From Prevotella sp. (GTDB lineage Bacteria > Bacteroidota > Bacteroidia > Bacteroidales > Dysgonomonadaceae), in assembly GCA_031271965.1 (NCBI GenBank), contig JAISUS010000003.1, positions 1 through 64,000 on the forward strand: a stretch of DNA of 64,000 bases. The letters run 5' to 3'. How positions within the stretch are numbered: position 1 is the first letter of the stretch; each line of letters begins with the position of its first letter. Below are positions 27,241 through 36,053 of the stretch, piece after piece. The notes under the pieces were generated by a model. It was not told the origin of the DNA and did no database searches. It saw nothing but the letters and a program-made list of their open reading frames with translations. A program made the position numbers and the translations under genes.

Positions 27241-27281
27241 TAAGTAAAACCAACTTATTATAAGTATGCTTACTATATTTG
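27241..27281 (+). promoter_or_regulatory. Promoter with palindromic operator before marR
   Basis: TATATTTG at 27274-27281 is the -7 box. Just upstream, half-sites TAAG and CTTA alternate: TAAGT at 27241, ACTTA at 27253, the exact palindrome CTTATTATAAG at 27254-27264 and TAAGTATGCTTA at 27261-27272. They cover the -33 region, as expected for autorepression by the MarR protein. Confidence 0.55.
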
Positions 27282-27304
27282 CAGTCAATTTTAAAAAATA
27301 TTCA

Positions 27305-27772
27305 ATGGAGGGAATTTGTAGTAAGTCAACAGAACCGAATGATAGTGTAAGCTTCTTGATATGGAGGATTATGAAACATTGGCAGAGAGGTAAACAACGG
27401 TTATTGGATGAATTTGGAATTACCGGTTCACAAATGGAACTCCTTGGCGCTATCTGTTACATGTCGGAACATAAGATAGAGGCAACCCAGATCATCTTGT
27501 CCCAAGAAACTGAAATTGACCCGATGACTACTTCTACTATTTTACGAAATTTGCAAAAGAAAGGACTCATTAGCAGGCGCGAAAGCACAACAGACACAAG
27601 AGCTCGAATAGTGGAAGTAACAGATGAAGGTGTCGCTCTTTTTTGTAGGGCGAAAGCTAAGATAGAAGAAAGGCAGGAGGAATTATTTAAAAATATTGAT
27701 AAACAAGGTTTAGTACAACATCTCCAGTTATTATTGAGAGAGATGGATCGTTTAAATAAGTCGAATAATTAA
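27305..27772 (+). CDS. MarR family transcriptional regulator
   Basis: A 155-residue winged-helix regulator, probably the local repressor of the efflux pump. The chosen start (MEGICSK) lies downstream of the -7 box; the upstream in-frame ATG at 27266 falls inside the promoter and cannot be used by this transcript. The winged helix includes ITGSQMELLGAICY, EIDPMTTSTILRNLQKKGLI as recognition helix, and the wing RRESTTDTRARIVEVT. It is 14 bases before the membrane-fusion gene, and its likely ligand is a substrate or inducer of the pump. Confidence 0.92.
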   Translation: MEGICSKSTEPNDSVSFLIWRIMKHWQRGKQRLLDEFGITGSQMELLGAICYMSEHKIEATQIILSQETEIDPMTTSTILRNLQKKGLISRRESTTDTRARIVEVTDEGVALFCRAKAKIEERQEELFKNIDKQGLVQHLQLLLREMDRLNKSNN

Positions 27773-27786
27773 TTAAGTATAAGGTT

Positions 27787-28896
27787 ATGAATTTGAAGAA
27801 GATTGTTTTTGGAGCAGTGGCTCTTATGGTTATAACACTGTCTTGCAGTAAATCTGCAGATAAAAAGGATGAGGCTCCTCAAGAATTGGGGACGATTGTC
27901 CTGAGTGAGCAGAATGTGCAGTTGGAGACTGTATATCCTGCAACTATTAAAGGTCAGGAAGACATTGAAATCAGACCACGCATAGATGGTTTCATCGAGG
28001 CTATTTATGTCGATGAAGGCTCTGTTGTAAGAAAAGGGCAAAGCTTATTTAAGATAAACTCTCCTTCGTCGGAACAAGGGTATACTACAGCTTTGGCTGC
28101 GGTAAACAGTGCCGATGCTCAGGTGAAAACTGCCCAGCTAAATGTCGATCGTATTGCTCCATTGGCGAAGGATGGCATTGTCAGTGTTACTCAATTGAAG
28201 ACTTACGAAAATGCGCTGGAAACAGCTAAAGCTACATTAAAACAAGCGAATGCCCAGTTGAAAAATGCTACTGATACAAGAAACTGGACAAATGTAACTA
28301 GCCCTGTTGATGGAGTTGTCGGCTCTATCCCATATCGTCAAGGTAGTTTGGTAAACTCATCTAATGCATTGACAACAGTATCAAGCACAAAAAATGTTTT
28401 CGTTTACTTCTCTATTAACGAAAAAGAATTGGTTTCGCTCTTGGACGGACTCCAAGGTAAAACTCAGGCGGAGAAAATAAATAATCTACCGGAAGTAACA
28501 TTGAAAATGGCTGATGGAAGTATCTATCCAGAAAAAGGTAAGATTAAAACTATTACCGGACAAGTAAATGTAACTACCGGCACAGTAAATCTTAGAGCCG
28601 ATTTTCCGAATGCTGCTGGCCTTCTTCGCAGTGGATTTAGTGGAAATGTAATTATACCTAGACATATTGATAATGCTATTTTAATACCTCAAAGCTCGAC
28701 TAAAACACAGCAAAATAAATATTTGGCGTTTAAAGTTCAGGGAGACACAATGGCTGTGCAGACGCTTATCTCTGTTATACCTACGCCTGATGGTAAGAAC
28801 TATGTTGTTACAAGTGGTTTGAAAGCCGGAGACCGTGTTGTCTCGGAAGGTCTGGTTACGATGGCTGATGGCAAGAAAATCAAAGTGAAGAAATAA
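27787..28896 (+). CDS. RND efflux membrane-fusion lipoprotein
   Basis: A 369-residue AcrA/MexA-type periplasmic adaptor. Lipobox TLSC gives lipidated Cys20. Order: biotinyl-lipoyl half (IRPRIDGFIEAIYVDEGSVV), alpha-helical hairpin (about 95-150), second lipoyl half (NVTSPVDGVVG), then beta-barrel and membrane-proximal domains (GKIKTITGQVNVTTGTVNL). It bridges the inner-membrane pump and outer-membrane channel. It sits second in marR-MFP-RND-OMF. Confidence 0.94.
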   Translation: MNLKKIVFGAVALMVITLSCSKSADKKDEAPQELGTIVLSEQNVQLETVYPATIKGQEDIEIRPRIDGFIEAIYVDEGSVVRKGQSLFKINSPSSEQGYTTALAAVNSADAQVKTAQLNVDRIAPLAKDGIVSVTQLKTYENALETAKATLKQANAQLKNATDTRNWTNVTSPVDGVVGSIPYRQGSLVNSSNALTTVSSTKNVFVYFSINEKELVSLLDGLQGKTQAEKINNLPEVTLKMADGSIYPEKGKIKTITGQVNVTTGTVNLRADFPNAAGLLRSGFSGNVIIPRHIDNAILIPQSSTKTQQNKYLAFKVQGDTMAVQTLISVIPTPDGKNYVVTSGLKAGDRVVSEGLVTMADGKKIKVKK

Positions 28897-28929
28897 ATTA
28901 TTGCATACAAACAATAAACATAAAAAACA

Positions 28930-31900
28930 ATGTTAAAAACATTTATAGAAAGACCTGTACTTTCTACTGTTATTTCTGTCATTATTGTGGTGTTAGGAAT
29001 TATTGGTCTGGCTACTTTGCCCGTAGAACAATATCCTGATATTGCACCTCCGACAGTACAGGTGCAGGCCACTTACCCCGGAGCAAATGCCGAGGTGGTA
29101 ATGAATAGCGTGGTCATTCCTCTCGAAGAACAAATTAATGGAGTAGAGGGGATGACATATATGACATCGTCAGCCAGTAATGGAATGGCCACAATCAGAG
29201 TATTTTTTAAACAAGGTATCAATCCGGATATTGCGGCAGTAAATGTACAGAATCTGGCAGCGCGGGCAACACCACTGCTTCCGGGGGAGGTTACTCAGTT
29301 AGGTGTAATTGTGTCGAAACAGCAGAATAGTACATTACTGGGGTTAACTATTAGTACGGATAACCCGGATTACGATGGGCAGTTTCTTCAAAACTATGCG
29401 AATATAAATATCTTACCACAAATAAAGCGTGTGTTTGGTGTTGGTAATGCCAGTGTGTTCGGAGCGAGAGACTATTCAATGCGTATTTGGTTGAAGCCGG
29501 ATGTGATGTCTGCTTATAAAATCTCTGTTAAGGAAGTTTCAGCTGCTTTGGCTGATCAAAATATAGAAGCGGCACCCGGCGAATTAGGCCAAAATAGCGA
29601 CCAATCATTCCAGTATACGATGAGATATACAGGAAAACTTAAATCAGAAGAGGATTTTGGTAATATTATATTGCGTTCCCAGAATGGTCAAATACTAAGA
29701 TTAAAAGATGTCGCAAATGTTGAATTGGGTTCATTAAATTATGGTGTTGTATCTCAGACCGATAAAAATGAATCTGTATTTATTATGATCAACCAGACTG
29801 CGGGATCTAATGCTCAGGAAGTAATCAAGAATGTAAAAAGTGTTTTAAATGATGCTGAAGAGTCATTGCCATCAGGGGTTAAATTTAACTATATGATGGA
29901 CTCCAGTGAGTTTTTGGATGCGTCTATCGAGAAGGTAATCCATACTCTTCTCGAGGCTTTCGTACTTGTATTTATTGTGGTATTCGTGTTCTTGCAGGAT
30001 TTCCGGTCTACTGTTATTCCTGCGGTAGCTGTTCCGGTTGCCATTATAGGTACCTTCTTCTTCTTGCAGGTATTTGGATTTTCTGTAAATTTATTAACTC
30101 TATTTGCTTTAGTGCTGGCTATCGGTATTGTGGTCGATGATGCTATAGTCGTCGTCGAAGCCGTCCATGCCCAGTTAGATGCGGGAGAGAAAGATCCTAA
30201 AGTGGCCACAATGACCGCTATGAAGGAAATCGCACCGGCCATTGTATCTATTACGTTGGTTATGTCAGCGGTGTTTATTCCGGTCAGCTTTATTGGAGGT
30301 ACTTCGGGGATATTCTTTAAACAGTTTGGTCTGACGCTTGCTATTGCGATTCTTATTTCGGCAGTCAATGCGTTGACACTGAGTCCTGCTCTTTGTGCGT
30401 TATTCCTGAAACCTCACGATGAGGAACACAAGAAAAAAGGGCTTATTCAACGTTTTTACTACTATTTCAATATGATGTTTAGCAGTGCTACCCGTAAATA
30501 TAAAAATAGCCTGCAATTTTTAGGAAGAAGAGGACATCGTTGGATTACTGTAGCCATAATACTTGTTTCATCAGTTGTCCTGTTTGGGCTAATGAAAATA
30601 ATACCTACGGGTTTTGTCCCTAATGAGGATAGTGGTGGCGTTATTGGATTTGTAACATTGCCTCCCGGATCATCATTAGAAAGAACAGATTCTATCGTAA
30701 GTCAGCTCGTTGATGAAGCGCAAAAGATAGAAGGAGTTCTGAGTGTAACAAATATCACAGGGGTTAACTTTATGGCCGGTATGAATAGTTCTTACGGTAC
30801 AGTCATTGTGAAAATGAAGACATGGAACGATCGTAAACTATCCACAAATGAAGTGTCGGCTATATTGAAAGAAAAAACGAGTCATATAAAAGACGCGACA
30901 TTTTTCTTTGTTGCTACTCCCACACTTCAGGGATTTGGTTTAGGAGCAGGTGTTGATATGCAATTACAAGACCGTACTGGGGGTGATATTAATAAATTTA
31001 ATGATATTGCCCAAAACCTGATGCAGAAGCTAAGGGATGATACAGAGAATGTAATGATGGTTATGTCCAACTTTAACCCGTCATTCCCCCAAAAGGAAAT
31101 ATCGGCGGATTTACCTAAAATAAAGGCAGCGGGACTGACTCTGAACGAAGTATTGGGATCATTACAGGCTTATGTTGGTAGCTCGTATGCATCAACGTTT
31201 AATCTGTATGGTAAACAGTTTAGGGTTGTAATGCAAGCTTCTCCTGAGTACAGGCGAAAATTGGAAGACCTGAGTGGCTTATATGTACAGACCGGATCGG
31301 GAGAGATGGCTCCTATCTCCGAATTTATTCATGTAAAGGATATAGATGCTCCTCCTACTTTGACCCGATTCAATATGTATTCTTCTATCGATGTTACAAT
31401 TGTACCTAATTTTTATGCCGGAAAAAGTACCGGAGATGTATTACAGTTGATAGAAAAAATGTCTCAGGATAAAACAATCTTTCCCGACGGATATACATTT
31501 GAATATGGCGGTATGACACGTGAAGAAGCTAATAGCGGTAGCCAGACAATATTGATATTCGGTATATGTTTGATCTTTGTATACTTGTTGCTTTGTGCGT
31601 TGTATGAAAGTTATATTATACCGTTGGCGGTTATTTTCTCTTTGCCGGTTGGATTAGCAGGGGTGTTTATTTTTCTGATGATATTTGGGATCTCTCGCGG
31701 TATTGTAAACAATATCTATGTGCAAATATCAATGATCATGTTGATCGGTTTGCTGGCGAAAAATGCCATCTTGATTGTAGAATATGCATTGCAGCGTCGC
31801 CAACAAGGTATGAGTATTATTGAGGCTGCCGTGAATGGTGCTGTCGCTCGTCTTCGTCCGATTTTGATGACATCTTTTGCATTCATCGCCGGGCTATTCC

Positions 31901-32097
31901 CATTGTTTATTGCTACAGGTGCGGGTGCTATTGGTAACAGATCGATCGGGATCAGTGCTATTGGAGGTATGCTTATCGGTACTATGATTGGGGTATTGGT
32001 TATTCCTTCCTTGTATATTATATTCCAGACTATTCAGGACAAATTCAGTAAATCGGGAATGATAAACTCAAATGATGAGTTAATTAATAAAAAATGA
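28930..32097 (+). CDS. RND efflux transporter, AcrB/MexB type
   Basis: A 1055-residue proton-driven inner-membrane pump, typically for drugs, bile salts or dyes. It begins MLKTFIERPVLSTVISVIIV and has the twelve-helix arrangement with two large periplasmic loops. TM4 carries the paired aspartates of proton relay in IGIVVDDAIVVVEAV. TM10-11 include the GLLAKNAILIVEYAL motif, and QYPDIAPPTVQVQATYPGA is the hydrophobe/amphiphile class signature. Length is standard. It overlaps the start of the outer-membrane factor gene. Confidence 0.95.
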   Translation: MLKTFIERPVLSTVISVIIVVLGIIGLATLPVEQYPDIAPPTVQVQATYPGANAEVVMNSVVIPLEEQINGVEGMTYMTSSASNGMATIRVFFKQGINPDIAAVNVQNLAARATPLLPGEVTQLGVIVSKQQNSTLLGLTISTDNPDYDGQFLQNYANINILPQIKRVFGVGNASVFGARDYSMRIWLKPDVMSAYKISVKEVSAALADQNIEAAPGELGQNSDQSFQYTMRYTGKLKSEEDFGNIILRSQNGQILRLKDVANVELGSLNYGVVSQTDKNESVFIMINQTAGSNAQEVIKNVKSVLNDAEESLPSGVKFNYMMDSSEFLDASIEKVIHTLLEAFVLVFIVVFVFLQDFRSTVIPAVAVPVAIIGTFFFLQVFGFSVNLLTLFALVLAIGIVVDDAIVVVEAVHAQLDAGEKDPKVATMTAMKEIAPAIVSITLVMSAVFIPVSFIGGTSGIFFKQFGLTLAIAILISAVNALTLSPALCALFLKPHDEEHKKKGLIQRFYYYFNMMFSSATRKYKNSLQFLGRRGHRWITVAIILVSSVVLFGLMKIIPTGFVPNEDSGGVIGFVTLPPGSSLERTDSIVSQLVDEAQKIEGVLSVTNITGVNFMAGMNSSYGTVIVKMKTWNDRKLSTNEVSAILKEKTSHIKDATFFFVATPTLQGFGLGAGVDMQLQDRTGGDINKFNDIAQNLMQKLRDDTENVMMVMSNFNPSFPQKEISADLPKIKAAGLTLNEVLGSLQAYVGSSYASTFNLYGKQFRVVMQASPEYRRKLEDLSGLYVQTGSGEMAPISEFIHVKDIDAPPTLTRFNMYSSIDVTIVPNFYAGKSTGDVLQLIEKMSQDKTIFPDGYTFEYGGMTREEANSGSQTILIFGICLIFVYLLLCALYESYIIPLAVIFSLPVGLAGVFIFLMIFGISRGIVNNIYVQISMIMLIGLLAKNAILIVEYALQRRQQGMSIIEAAVNGAVARLRPILMTSFAFIAGLFPLFIATGAGAIGNRSIGISAIGGMLIGTMIGVLVIPSLYIIFQTIQDKFSKSGMINSNDELINKK

Positions 32098-32102
32098 GGA
32101 TT

Positions 32103-33524
32103 ATGATAAAAAAATATACAAAAGGTGCTATTCTATTGGGAGTAATACTCTCAATGGGGTTCACCTCCTGCGGGGTTTTTAATACAAATAAATATAAATC
32201 TCCAGAGGTAGATACTCAATCTCTATTTAGAGGAGAAGATCCTACGGATACGACATCTATCGCTAATATTCCATGGCGCGAATATTTTACGGACCCTGCT
32301 CTTCAAGCATTGATTGATGAGGGATTAAATAAAAACTACGACCTGCAAATAGCTGTTACACGAATACAGCAAGCAGAAGCTAGTCTTTATGTCGCTAAGT
32401 CAGCATATTTTCCAACAGTAGCATTGGCTGGTCAGATAGATCATACCAGAACAAGCGTGTCCAAAGGAAAGGAACGTATACTTGGTTACGATGCCGGTAC
32501 TAAGTATAGCTTGGGTGTGGTTGTACAGTGGGAAGCCGATATATGGGGCAAATTAAGCAGTAAATCGAAAGCACAATATGCACAGTTTGTTGGTACTCAT
32601 GCCTATCGTAATTTGGTGCAAACTTCTTTGATTGCAAATATAGCTACATCTTATTATTCTCTTTTAGCTCTTGATGAACAACTGAAAGTGACTAAAGAGA
32701 CTATTGGTTTGCTTGAAGAAAGCACAAGAACAATGGAGGCTATGATGCAGGCTGGAATGACAGGCGTAAACAGAGCAGCAGTAAAACAAAGCGAAGGTTT
32801 ACTTTATAGTACTAAAGTGAGCGTGCCTAATTTGGAAATGCAGATAAATCAGTTGGAAAATTCTTTATCTTTAATGTTAGGGCGTAAACCGGGGCCTATT
32901 GCGAGAACATCTATTGGCAACCAAGTTATACCTTCTCGTTTGGCGTTTGGAATTCCGGCACAAATGTTGGCAAAACGACCTGATGTATTGCAAGCTGAAA
33001 TGGCATTCAGATCTGCGTTTGAAATGAAGAATGTTGCTCAAAGATCTTTGTATCCTTCAATAACATTGAGCTCAGGAATGGTAGGTTTTGCCACAGTTAA
33101 TACCGTAGCTCAGTTCTTTAAACCTGAAAATTTATTGGCGAATATAGTTGGAGGCCTTACACAGCCTCTATTTGCCGGCAATCAATTGAGAGGACAATTA
33201 AAAGTTGCTAAAGCTCAACAACAAGAGGCTTTGTTAACATTCGAAAAAACAGTATTGGCTGCAAGTCAGGAAGTATCTAATATTTTATATACCTTCGATG
33301 CTTCACTACGAAAAAATGAGGATAGAACCAAACAAGTAGAGTCTTTAGATACAGCGGTTGATGATACAAAGAAATTGTTGATAAGCGGTGAGGCAAACTA
33401 TACCGAAGTATTACAAGCTGAACAAGGTTTATTGCAGGCTCAATTAGGACAGGTAAGTGATAAATTAGAACAACTCCAAGCTACTGTTAATCTTTATAGA
33501 GCTTTGGGCGGTGGTGTAGAATAA
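32103..33524 (+). CDS. RND efflux outer-membrane factor (TolC/OprM type)
   Basis: A lipid-anchored outer-membrane channel of about 473 residues. The first possible ATG at 32094 overlaps the pump stop codon (ATGA); a second, at 32103, gives the cleaner signal sequence MIKKYTKGAILLGVILSMGF before the lipobox TSC. Two OEP repeats follow (WREYFTDPALQALIDEGL; LAKRPDVLQAEMAFRSA), with heptad-like helices that form the periplasmic tunnel. It completes the tripartite pump and is followed by a terminator. Confidence 0.93.
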   Translation: MIKKYTKGAILLGVILSMGFTSCGVFNTNKYKSPEVDTQSLFRGEDPTDTTSIANIPWREYFTDPALQALIDEGLNKNYDLQIAVTRIQQAEASLYVAKSAYFPTVALAGQIDHTRTSVSKGKERILGYDAGTKYSLGVVVQWEADIWGKLSSKSKAQYAQFVGTHAYRNLVQTSLIANIATSYYSLLALDEQLKVTKETIGLLEESTRTMEAMMQAGMTGVNRAAVKQSEGLLYSTKVSVPNLEMQINQLENSLSLMLGRKPGPIARTSIGNQVIPSRLAFGIPAQMLAKRPDVLQAEMAFRSAFEMKNVAQRSLYPSITLSSGMVGFATVNTVAQFFKPENLLANIVGGLTQPLFAGNQLRGQLKVAKAQQQEALLTFEKTVLAASQEVSNILYTFDASLRKNEDRTKQVESLDTAVDDTKKLLISGEANYTEVLQAEQGLLQAQLGQVSDKLEQLQATVNLYRALGGGVE

Positions 33525-33546
33525 TAACTGATAATACACAAAAGAG

Positions 33547-33586
33547 TAGGAGGCTGCCCGAATTTCGGATAGCCTCTTATTTTTTA
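33547..33586 (+). terminator. Terminator of the efflux operon
   Basis: TAGGAGGCT pairs with AGCCTCTTA and CCGAA with TTCGG inside, separated by a two-base internal loop, then a T-tract. Confidence 0.75.
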
Positions 33587-33629
33587 CGATGGACTACATA
33601 TAAGATAAGAGTAATCAGATCCCTCTTTT

Positions 33630-33836
33630 TCATTCATCTCTATATTCCAGTATATCTCCCGGTTGGCAGTTCAACTCTTTGCATATAGCCTCTAATGTAC
33701 TAAATCGTATAGCTTTGGCCTTTCCTGTCTTCAGGATAGATAAATTAGCTGGAGTTATATCAATCTTTTCGGATAATTCATTTAATGATATTTTCCGTTT
33801 AGCCATCATCACATCCAAATTCACTATTATTGCCAT
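33630..33836 (-). CDS. Small XRE/Cro-type DNA-binding regulator
   Basis: A 68-residue protein that is essentially one helix-turn-helix domain (ISLNELSEKIDITPANLSIL with recognition helix, then FSTLEAICKELNCQPGDIL). This compact YozG-like group commonly accompanies DUF2975 membrane proteins, as here. It is last in a three-gene unit, 8 bases after the 70-residue membrane protein. It may autoregulate the unit. Confidence 0.88.
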   Translation of the reverse strand: MAIIVNLDVMMAKRKISLNELSEKIDITPANLSILKTGKAKAIRFSTLEAICKELNCQPGDILEYRDE

Positions 33837-33844
33837 AATCTTTA

Positions 33845-34057
33845 TTATTTTAATGGAAGATAGTCTTTAACGCTTATATTAAATAAAAATATTACTTTAG
33901 CATATGCCGGAACGATGGTAGAACAAGTATCTATGGCAGACTCTTTCACCTGATCTTTTACCTCGCAGGCTGTTTCTGTTATCTTGTCAAAATCACATAC
34001 TGATACAATCGCATAATATACAATAGCCACGCAGGTTATTTTAATTGTGGGGATCAT
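33845..34057 (-). CDS. Small membrane-associated protein of unknown function
   Basis: A 70-residue protein with a hydrophobic N-terminal segment (about 5-20) and a second one near 52-62; the middle is charged with two cysteines. No family was recognised. The tight spacing on both sides (9 and 8 bases) to DUF2975 and XRE genes supports it being real. Confidence 0.55.
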   Translation of the reverse strand: MIPTIKITCVAIVYYAIVSVCDFDKITETACEVKDQVKESAIDTCSTIVPAYAKVIFLFNISVKDYLPLK

Positions 34058-34066
34058 GGGCTTTTA

Positions 34067-34714
34067 TTATATAGTTAAATCCTGTTCTTCTTTTATTTTC
34101 AAGGACATCTTGAGTATTTCTGCCAGAATGAGAATTACCAGTCCTAATACTAACATCATATAATCCGGTTGCCCCATTACAATCTCGTAATTCTCAATCT
34201 TCATTATCTCGCTGAGTATCATAGTATTGTTTATTGTGTAAATAATATCTATAATAGAAAATAATATTAATAACCAGCCCAATACTCTGGTTCTAAGAAC
34301 GAGGCTTGATGTTATAATCCTGTTTTTTGTAATAGAATATATGATGCTGAAAAATAGTATGGGTGAAAATAACAAACCCAGAACTAGAAATACAATGGAT
34401 ACAAGGCAAACAAGTTTTATTATTTTTAATCCGGAAGGGATAGAGCTATATGATGTGTTTGTTTTTATAAGATAGCTTCTTACTTCCGCCGAAACATATT
34501 GGTTGTCCTTTTCGTTTTTTATTTGTTCCTGAAAAGTATATTTTCCGTCTTTAGGCTCTAAATTCAGATCATAAATTTCGGAAGTGTAATTTCTATCCTT
34601 TCCATTTTTGAAGCCTTCCATAAAATCTGCACTACCTTGGTAGGCACTGTTCACTATTATGACTATATATACAATGGTCAATAGAATACAATAAATTTTT
34701 ATTTTTAGATTCAT
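34067..34714 (-). CDS. DUF2975 family membrane protein
   Basis: A membrane protein of about 215 residues. I place the start at MNLKIKIYCILL; the open frame begins 11 codons earlier with an unlikely stretch. Hydrophobic segments are near residues 5-22, 95-120, 135-160 and 185-205 of the shorter form. The layout, and the XRE regulator downstream, fit DUF2975. Such modules are widespread and their function is unknown. Confidence 0.7.
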   Translation of the reverse strand: MNLKIKIYCILLTIVYIVIIVNSAYQGSADFMEGFKNGKDRNYTSEIYDLNLEPKDGKYTFQEQIKNEKDNQYVSAEVRSYLIKTNTSYSSIPSGLKIIKLVCLVSIVFLVLGLLFSPILFFSIIYSITKNRIITSSLVLRTRVLGWLLILFSIIDIIYTINNTMILSEIMKIENYEIVMGQPDYMMLVLGLVILILAEILKMSLKIKEEQDLTI

Positions 34715-34814
34715 AGTAAAAAATAATATAGAGTTATTGTTATACAAAGCAATAAATATTTCTTGAATTACACAAATAATTTATTGAAAAACAATAAATA
34801 AAAATGGTTTGTAT

Positions 34815-34860
34815 TAATTAAAAAAGGCAGGAATAATATTATTCCTGCCTTTTTTAATTA
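34815..34860. terminator. Perfect palindromic terminator after cydB
   Basis: Mirror arms TTAATTAAAAAAGGCAGG and complement around AATAATATTATT, symmetrical over 46 bases. It ends cydAB on the minus strand and could insulate the next unit. Confidence 0.85.
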
Positions 34861-34873
34861 ATTATTCAGATAA

Positions 34874-36019
34874 TCAATATACGTGACCGTCGTCTTTCAG
34901 ATCTTTTACATCCAAACGTTTCTTCTCTAATGCATTCCATGCATAAATGATATATCCTAATACAAATGGAACTAACAAAGAGACTATACTCATCACAGTT
35001 AAAGTAAATTCACTGGAAGAAGAGTTTTCTATCGTCAATGAACTTTGTGGGTCTGATGAAGATGGATAATATGCAGTATTGTTATATCCGGTAATGAGTA
35101 ACAGCATACAAACAGTAAGTACCGTACCTAAGCCTGTAAACCAAATACCACTGCTATATTCTTTACTCAACAAAGTTCTTCCGATACCGAATAATACAAG
35201 TACAACCCCTGCAAGAAATACGATGCCCACAATAGGCATTTCAATCAGGTTTGTGAAATACTTATATTGTACTAATTCTACAGCTTTTGTCGTAGGGTCT
35301 ACAGCATAACCTTTGCTAAGGAATGTCCAGATAACAAAAGCCAGAAATGCTACTACAAACGGAACAGCATTATATAGTAGGAATCTGCGTGAACGAGCGA
35401 CCAAAGTTTCATCTTTTAGTCGATTTACAAAGAATAAACAAGCCAGAGTGCGAGCCAAGAAAAATACAGCGAGTCCCAGCAACCAGCATCGAGGTTCAGC
35501 TAACGCTTCCAGTCCATGCCATTCCGATCCCCAACCGCTTATTGTCGGATTAAGGACATCTGTCAGATTTTCTTTATTTACATAAAAATCTGAACCGGTA
35601 AAGAATGTTGCGAGGGCAGCACCTACGAGGAATGTTCCTAATAGTCCATTGATAAACAAAAACCATCTGTATGTATTACGTCCGTATACATTACCGGGTT
35701 TTGACTGAAATTCGTAAGAGACAGCTTGTATTACAAAGCACAACAGAATGGCCATCCATACCCAATATGCCCCACCAAAGCTAGTAGAGTAAAACAACGG
35801 GAAAGATGCAAAGAAAGCTCCTCCAAACGTAACAAGAGTAGTAAATGTATATTCCCACTTGCGTCCTAATGTATTAACAAGTATCATGCGTTCCTTTTCG
35901 TCTTTGGCCAATGAAAATAGCATCGACTGACCTCCTTGCACAAACAGAAGGAAAGCGAATAGTCCTCCGATAAGGCATATAAGGAACCACCAATAATGTT
36001 GTAAAAATGAATAATCCAT
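34874..36019 (-). CDS. cydB: Cytochrome bd ubiquinol oxidase subunit II
   Basis: A 381-residue inner-membrane subunit with about eight or nine hydrophobic helices, starting MDYSFLQHYWWFLICLIGGLF. It supports CydA in quinol oxidation and oxygen reduction to water. It follows cydA by 34 bases in the same operon and ends just before a strong terminator. Length is typical for CydB (about 380). Confidence 0.94.
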   Translation of the reverse strand: MDYSFLQHYWWFLICLIGGLFAFLLFVQGGQSMLFSLAKDEKERMILVNTLGRKWEYTFTTLVTFGGAFFASFPLFYSTSFGGAYWVWMAILLCFVIQAVSYEFQSKPGNVYGRNTYRWFLFINGLLGTFLVGAALATFFTGSDFYVNKENLTDVLNPTISGWGSEWHGLEALAEPRCWLLGLAVFFLARTLACLFFVNRLKDETLVARSRRFLLYNAVPFVVAFLAFVIWTFLSKGYAVDPTTKAVELVQYKYFTNLIEMPIVGIVFLAGVVLVLFGIGRTLLSKEYSSGIWFTGLGTVLTVCMLLLITGYNNTAYYPSSSDPQSSLTIENSSSSEFTLTVMSIVSLLVPFVLGYIIYAWNALEKKRLDVKDLKDDGHVY

Positions 36020-36053
36020 AGTTATATCGTTTTTTAATTAAAAAAATCAAGAA

